Position numbers and translations under genes: made by a program | The notes under the pieces: model-generated | The model's database searches: none | What the model was told of the DNA's origin: nothing | What the model saw: only the letters and a program-made list of their open reading frames with translations | In this document: in pieces, positions 61,030-64,000 of the stretch | How positions within the stretch are numbered: position 1 is the stretch's first letter | Layout: every line of letters begins with the position of its first letter | Assembly (NCBI GenBank): GCA_963789175.1 | Contig: CAWBJO010000009.1 | Coordinates: 558,001-622,000, forward strand | Length of the DNA stretch: 64,000 nucleotides | From: CAWBJO01 sp963789175 | GTDB taxonomy: Bacteria; Pseudomonadota; Alphaproteobacteria; Rhizobiales; Aestuariivirgaceae | Direction: 5' to 3'

Positions 61030-61124
61030 CCCGGTTCAGCGCATTCGCTCCGCAGATATCCGCGGAGCGGCTTCATCGACCGGGGCGTTTCCTGCCTGAA
61101 GCGGATTTCACTCCCGCGGCGCGG

Positions 61125-61484
61125 TCATGCGGGCGGGAAGGGCCGCGAGGGCGGTGTCGCCAGGGTGAGCAGGTTGCCGTCCGGATCACGCACCTGCGCC
61201 AGCGTCGAGTAGTCGCCCTTGTTGTCGTCTCCGAGCACGATCCCCAGGCCCTTCAGCCTGCGGCGCTCGGCGGCGAGATCGTCGACATACAGGAACGCCA
61301 CGCCCCGTCCGGCGATTTCATCGCTGGTCGACAGCATCAGGCCGCCCTGGTCGAAGAGCTCCCACTGCACCAGCGTGTCCATCGGCCGGTAATCCGGTTT
61401 GCGGCCGAGCAGCTTCGTGTACCAGCGTTCGGCCGCCGCAAGGTCGGCGGTGAGCAAGGCGGTGTAAGTCTTCTGGAGCTTCAT
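61125..61484 (-). CDS. VOC-family protein (glyoxalase/bleomycin-resistance fold)
   Basis: A 119-aa protein with the beta-alpha-beta-beta-beta fold: MKLQKTYTALLTADLAAAERWYTKLLGRKPDY, then GVAFLYVDDLAAERRRLKG and VRDPDGNLLTLA. Metal ligands are not obvious, so function is unknown. Its start is at 61484, 55 bases downstream of the nitronate monooxygenase stop, so it could be the last gene of that group. It is convergent with galM. Confidence 0.82.
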   Translation of the reverse strand: MKLQKTYTALLTADLAAAERWYTKLLGRKPDYRPMDTLVQWELFDQGGLMLSTSDEIAGRGVAFLYVDDLAAERRRLKGLGIVLGDDNKGDYSTLAQVRDPDGNLLTLATPPSRPFPPA

Positions 61485-61539
61485 CGTTCTTCTCCGGGTT
61501 GCCCGTCGTCAGAACATTCGGATGCCTGCTTCATGCGCA

Positions 61540-62520
61540 TCACCCCGCGATGCGCGGTGCGGCGCGCAGCAGGTCCTCGGCCTCGCCGACCATGCGCTCG
61601 ACGATCTCGGCGGCGGGCGGACAGTCGTCGATGAGGCCGACGCCCTCGCCGGCGAAGACGACGGCGGTGTCGGGATCGCCGGCCATGCGGGCCTTGTGAT
61701 ACGCGACGGCCTCCGTCTCCTTCGCGGCGGCGAGCTCGGCGTCGCGGCCGAGCCAGGCTTGCGAGAAGCGATTGGCGATGGCGCGGCCGGCATAGCCTTC
61801 CGGCCAGTCGAGGTCGCGGATGATGTCGTAGATGCGGGTGCGCACGGTGTCGTCGCCGGTCGTCCGCATCAGCCGCTCCTTGTAGGCGCGAGAGCCCAGC
61901 GCCTCGCGGCTCGCAAACAGGCGCGTTCCGACAAGGACGCCCTCGGCACCGAGCATGATGGCGGCGGCAAGGCCGCGGCCGTCGGAGATGCCGCCCGCCG
62001 CCAGGACCGGTATGGGGGCGACGGCATCGACGATCTCGGGCAGGAGCGACATGAGGGCGCGCCGTCCGACCCCGTGGCCGCCGGCTTCGGCGCCCTGCGC
62101 CACGATCACGTCGGGCACGAGCGCCGCCGCTTCCCTGGCCTCGGCCAGCGAGCCGACCTGGAGGATGAGACGGCGACCGGCGGCGCGGACTCTTGGGATG
62201 AATTGATCGGGCGCGCCGAAGGACAGGAAAATCGGGTCGGTGCCGCGGCCGAGCACACGGTCGAGAAGCTCGGGACGCTGCGCCAGGCTCCAGGTGATGA
62301 AGCCGGCGCCAACCTTCTCGTTGCCCGCGGCCTGGAACTCACCGTCGATCCATTCGACGCTGCCGTAGCCGGCGCGCGGGTCGCCGTAGCCGCAGCCGAT
62401 CAGCCCAAGGCCGCCGGCGCGGGCGACCGCCGCGGCAAGGGCGCCGCCGGCGACGCCGCCCATGGGCGCCAGGACGACGGGATGGCGTATGCCGAAAAGT
62501 TCGGTGATGCGCGTGCGCAT
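61540..62520 (-). CDS. Nitronate monooxygenase/enoyl reductase II-like FMN enzyme
   Basis: A 326-aa FMN TIM-barrel protein. N-terminus LFGIRHPVVLAPMGGVAGGALA, the conserved VIVAQGAEAGGHG with the catalytic His, and the phosphate-binding PVLAAGGISDGRGLAAAIMLGAEGVLVGTRLFAS are hallmarks of the 2-nitropropane dioxygenase family. It probably detoxifies alkyl nitronates. It follows the stress protein gene by 16 bases. Confidence 0.89.
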   Translation of the reverse strand: MRTRITELFGIRHPVVLAPMGGVAGGALAAAVARAGGLGLIGCGYGDPRAGYGSVEWIDGEFQAAGNEKVGAGFITWSLAQRPELLDRVLGRGTDPIFLSFGAPDQFIPRVRAAGRRLILQVGSLAEAREAAALVPDVIVAQGAEAGGHGVGRRALMSLLPEIVDAVAPIPVLAAGGISDGRGLAAAIMLGAEGVLVGTRLFASREALGSRAYKERLMRTTGDDTVRTRIYDIIRDLDWPEGYAGRAIANRFSQAWLGRDAELAAAKETEAVAYHKARMAGDPDTAVVFAGEGVGLIDDCPPAAEIVERMVGEAEDLLRAAPRIAG

Positions 62521-62536
62521 GGACTCCGCCGCCGGT

Positions 62537-63379
62537 CTAGTGGGCCATGAAGATCGGCACCGTCATGCAGTTCAGCGCATAGCCGGTGGCGCCGCCGAGC
62601 ACGAACTCGCGGATGCGCGAGTGGCCATAGGCACCCATGACGACGAGACCGGCGCCGAGGTCGCGGGCCCGCATCATCAGCGCCTCGGCGGGGTTGAGCC
62701 CGTTGGTCGGCATGGGTTCGGCCGTCGCGCGGATGCCGTGCCGGCCGAGAGCGACCGCCATGTCGGCACCCGGCACCTCGTCGGCGGCGACGCCGTCCTT
62801 CGCCGGGTCGACCCAGACCAGCCGCACGTCGTCGGCGCGCTTGAGGATCGGGATCGCATCGTGGATGGCACGCCCCGCCTCCTTCGAGCCGTTGTAGCCG
62901 CACACCACCTGGCTCGCCTTGAGCTCGCTCTCAGCCTTGCGCGGCACCACGATGACCGGCCGGCCGCAGCCGAGGACGAGATTCTCGACGAAGTCGAGCT
63001 CGACGCCGTTCTTGCCGTCGCGATTGGTCTCGCTCACCAGGAGGAGATCGGCCGAGTGGCCTGCCTCGCAGACGGTCTCGGCGATGGCGGGGGCTGCGGA
63101 TTTCCATTCCATCCACTCGGCGGAAAGGCCGTTGCGGCGGGCCGCCTCGTCGAAGCGGTCGCGCGTGCCCTTCGCCTGCTCCTCGAAATAGCGGGTCAGC
63201 CCGTCGAAGACCTCGGGCACGACATACGGGCCGACGGCCGGATAGACGGCCGGCGCCGGGATCACATAGAGGCCGAGGATGTGCGCCTCGTGGTCGCGGG
63301 CCAGCGCGCCGGCGATGGACAGCAGCGCGTCCAGCCGCTCGATTTCGTTCAGGGAGACGAGAAGCGTCCGGTAGGACAT
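62537..63379 (-). CDS. Universal stress protein with two USP domains
   Basis: A 280-aa tandem USP. The second domain has the ATP-binding signature GLVVMGAYGHSRIREFVLGGAT; the first shows LLLVSETNRDGKNGVELDFVENLV, which is degenerate at the nucleotide loop. GAGGAGG precedes the ATG at 63379. Such proteins bind ATP/AMP and support survival under stress. It lies between the permease and the nitronate monooxygenase, all co-directional. Confidence 0.9.
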   Translation of the reverse strand: MSYRTLLVSLNEIERLDALLSIAGALARDHEAHILGLYVIPAPAVYPAVGPYVVPEVFDGLTRYFEEQAKGTRDRFDEAARRNGLSAEWMEWKSAAPAIAETVCEAGHSADLLLVSETNRDGKNGVELDFVENLVLGCGRPVIVVPRKAESELKASQVVCGYNGSKEAGRAIHDAIPILKRADDVRLVWVDPAKDGVAADEVPGADMAVALGRHGIRATAEPMPTNGLNPAEALMMRARDLGAGLVVMGAYGHSRIREFVLGGATGYALNCMTVPIFMAH

Positions 63380-63411
63380 GGCGAAACCTCCTCAGATGCA
63401 GGAGCCCGCCC

Positions 63412-64000
63412 CTATTCTGTACTGAGAGCCGTGATGGGGTCCAGCATCGCCGCTTTGCGGGCAGGCACGTAGCCGAAGACGAGGCCGGTCGCCACCGCGC
63501 AGGCAAATGCCAAGACGGCGGGCGCACCGGAGAACACGACGGTCACGCCGAACAGCGCCGCGACCCAGCCGGCCAGGAATCCGGCTCCGACACCGAGAAT
63601 GCCGCCGATCACGCCGACCACGGCGGCCTCGGTATTGAACTGGAGAAGGACGTCGCGCATGCGGGCGCCGGTCGCCATGCGGATGCCGATCTCGCGGGTG
63701 CGCTCGGTCACGCTCACCAGCATGATGTTCATGATGCCGATGCCGCCGACCAGGAGCGAGATCGCCGCGACGGTGCCGAGCAGGACGGTAAGGGTGTTCT
63801 GGGTCTCGGTGGCGGTCTCGAGGAGCGAGGCCGTGTTGCGCACGCCGAAATCCTCCTTGCCGTGACGGGCGCGCAGGAGGTCGGTGATCGCCGTCTCCGT
63901 CGCCTCGATATCGTCGAGGTTCCCGACCTTCACCGTGATCCCCGACAGGTACGGGCGGCCGTAGAGGCGCGTCATGCCGGTGGTGACCGGGACGTAGACG
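63412..64000 (-). CDS. MacB-type ABC transporter permease, C-terminal part (cut by window edge)
   Basis: The C-terminal 195 residues of an FtsX-fold permease. It contains a periplasmic end (YGRPYLSGITVKVGNLDDIEATETAI), then the FtsX helices: TVLLGTVAAISLLVGGIGIMNIMLVSVTERTREIGIRMATGAR is the conserved first helix and loop region, followed by two more helices and the end PARKAAMLDPITALSTE. The frame runs on past 64000. Either a MacB-type fused protein or a separate permease; the ATPase part is outside the window. Confidence 0.88.
   Translation of the reverse strand, partial: VYVPVTTGMTRLYGRPYLSGITVKVGNLDDIEATETAITDLLRARHGKEDFGVRNTASLLETATETQNTLTVLLGTVAAISLLVGGIGIMNIMLVSVTERTREIGIRMATGARMRDVLLQFNTEAAVVGVIGGILGVGAGFLAGWVAALFGVTVVFSGAPAVLAFACAVATGLVFGYVPARKAAMLDPITALSTE

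Noticed and set aside
61046..61069. Eight-bp stem after galM as a terminator
   Set aside because: No T-run on either strand; retained only as a comment under galM.

Overview
The window is GC-rich chromosomal DNA from an alphaproteobacterium, most likely of the Hyphomicrobiales (Rhizobiales). The evidence is gene content and order: a Caulobacter/rhizobial-type tad pilus locus (flp, cpaABCDEF, tadBC, tadE-like), a compact zwf-pgl-edd-glk-eda Entner-Doudoroff operon, a RutR-controlled pyrimidine-type ABC transporter, iolG/iolDEB with an ABC sugar importer, and rhizobial-type malonyl-CoA synthetase. Genus cannot be decided from the sequence alone. I saw no rRNA, tRNA, CRISPR array, transposase, integrase or prophage gene; the region looks like ordinary core plus metabolic accessory chromosome.

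Layout. 1-8567 (+): a YejABEF-type oligopeptide/microcin-C-like ABC importer with two tandem solute-binding proteins, the first of which carries a +1 frameshift, followed by a hydroxyacid reductase. 8561-9754 (-): a MarR-like regulator and an SH3/NlpC-P60 peptidase. 9838-11217 (-): an M17 leucyl aminopeptidase. 11357-23700: the Tad pilus island. It holds a TPR lipoprotein (+), cpaB-cpaC-cpaD-cpaE-cpaF-tadB-tadC (-), cpaA prepilin peptidase (-), a 52-aa Flp pilin with its own promoter-like region and terminator (-), then a free-standing secretin N-domain protein and two TadE-like pseudopilins (+). 23767-30625: a DMT exporter, an aldehyde dehydrogenase/aldo-keto reductase/malonyl-CoA synthetase operon (-), and a divergent beta-hydroxyacid dehydrogenase/aminotransferase pair (+). 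30771-34967 (+): an RND efflux adaptor and pump. 35175-40657 (-): an M20 amidohydrolase, a YgiN-like monooxygenase and a pyrimidine-precursor-type ABC importer, divergent from rutR, with a recognisable RutR operator between them. 41388-47039 (-): the complete Entner-Doudoroff branch with glucokinase. 47159-50595: hrpB (+) and prmB (-) converging. 50656-61029: sugar/inositol ABC importer plus iolG (-), divergent from iolD-iolE-iolB-ade-galM (+). 61125-64000 (-): a VOC protein, and a MacB-type permease (cut by the window edge) followed by a universal stress protein and a nitronate monooxygenase.

How the parts fit. The sugar genes make a coherent set: glucose phosphorylation and the oxidative ED route to pyruvate and glyceraldehyde-3-phosphate in one overlapping operon, and inositol uptake and breakdown in a divergent pair of operons. 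IolC, IolA and an iol regulator are not in the window. The Tad locus is nearly complete and would build a Flp-type adhesive pilus. Most of the window is well-known biology. The points that deserve a second look are the frameshifted yejA copy, the structured unannotated element between acrB and the M20 hydrolase, the flp leader and its CtrA-like box, a 12-base motif shared by two tad promoters, and the regulatory palindromes at rutR and iolG/iolD.
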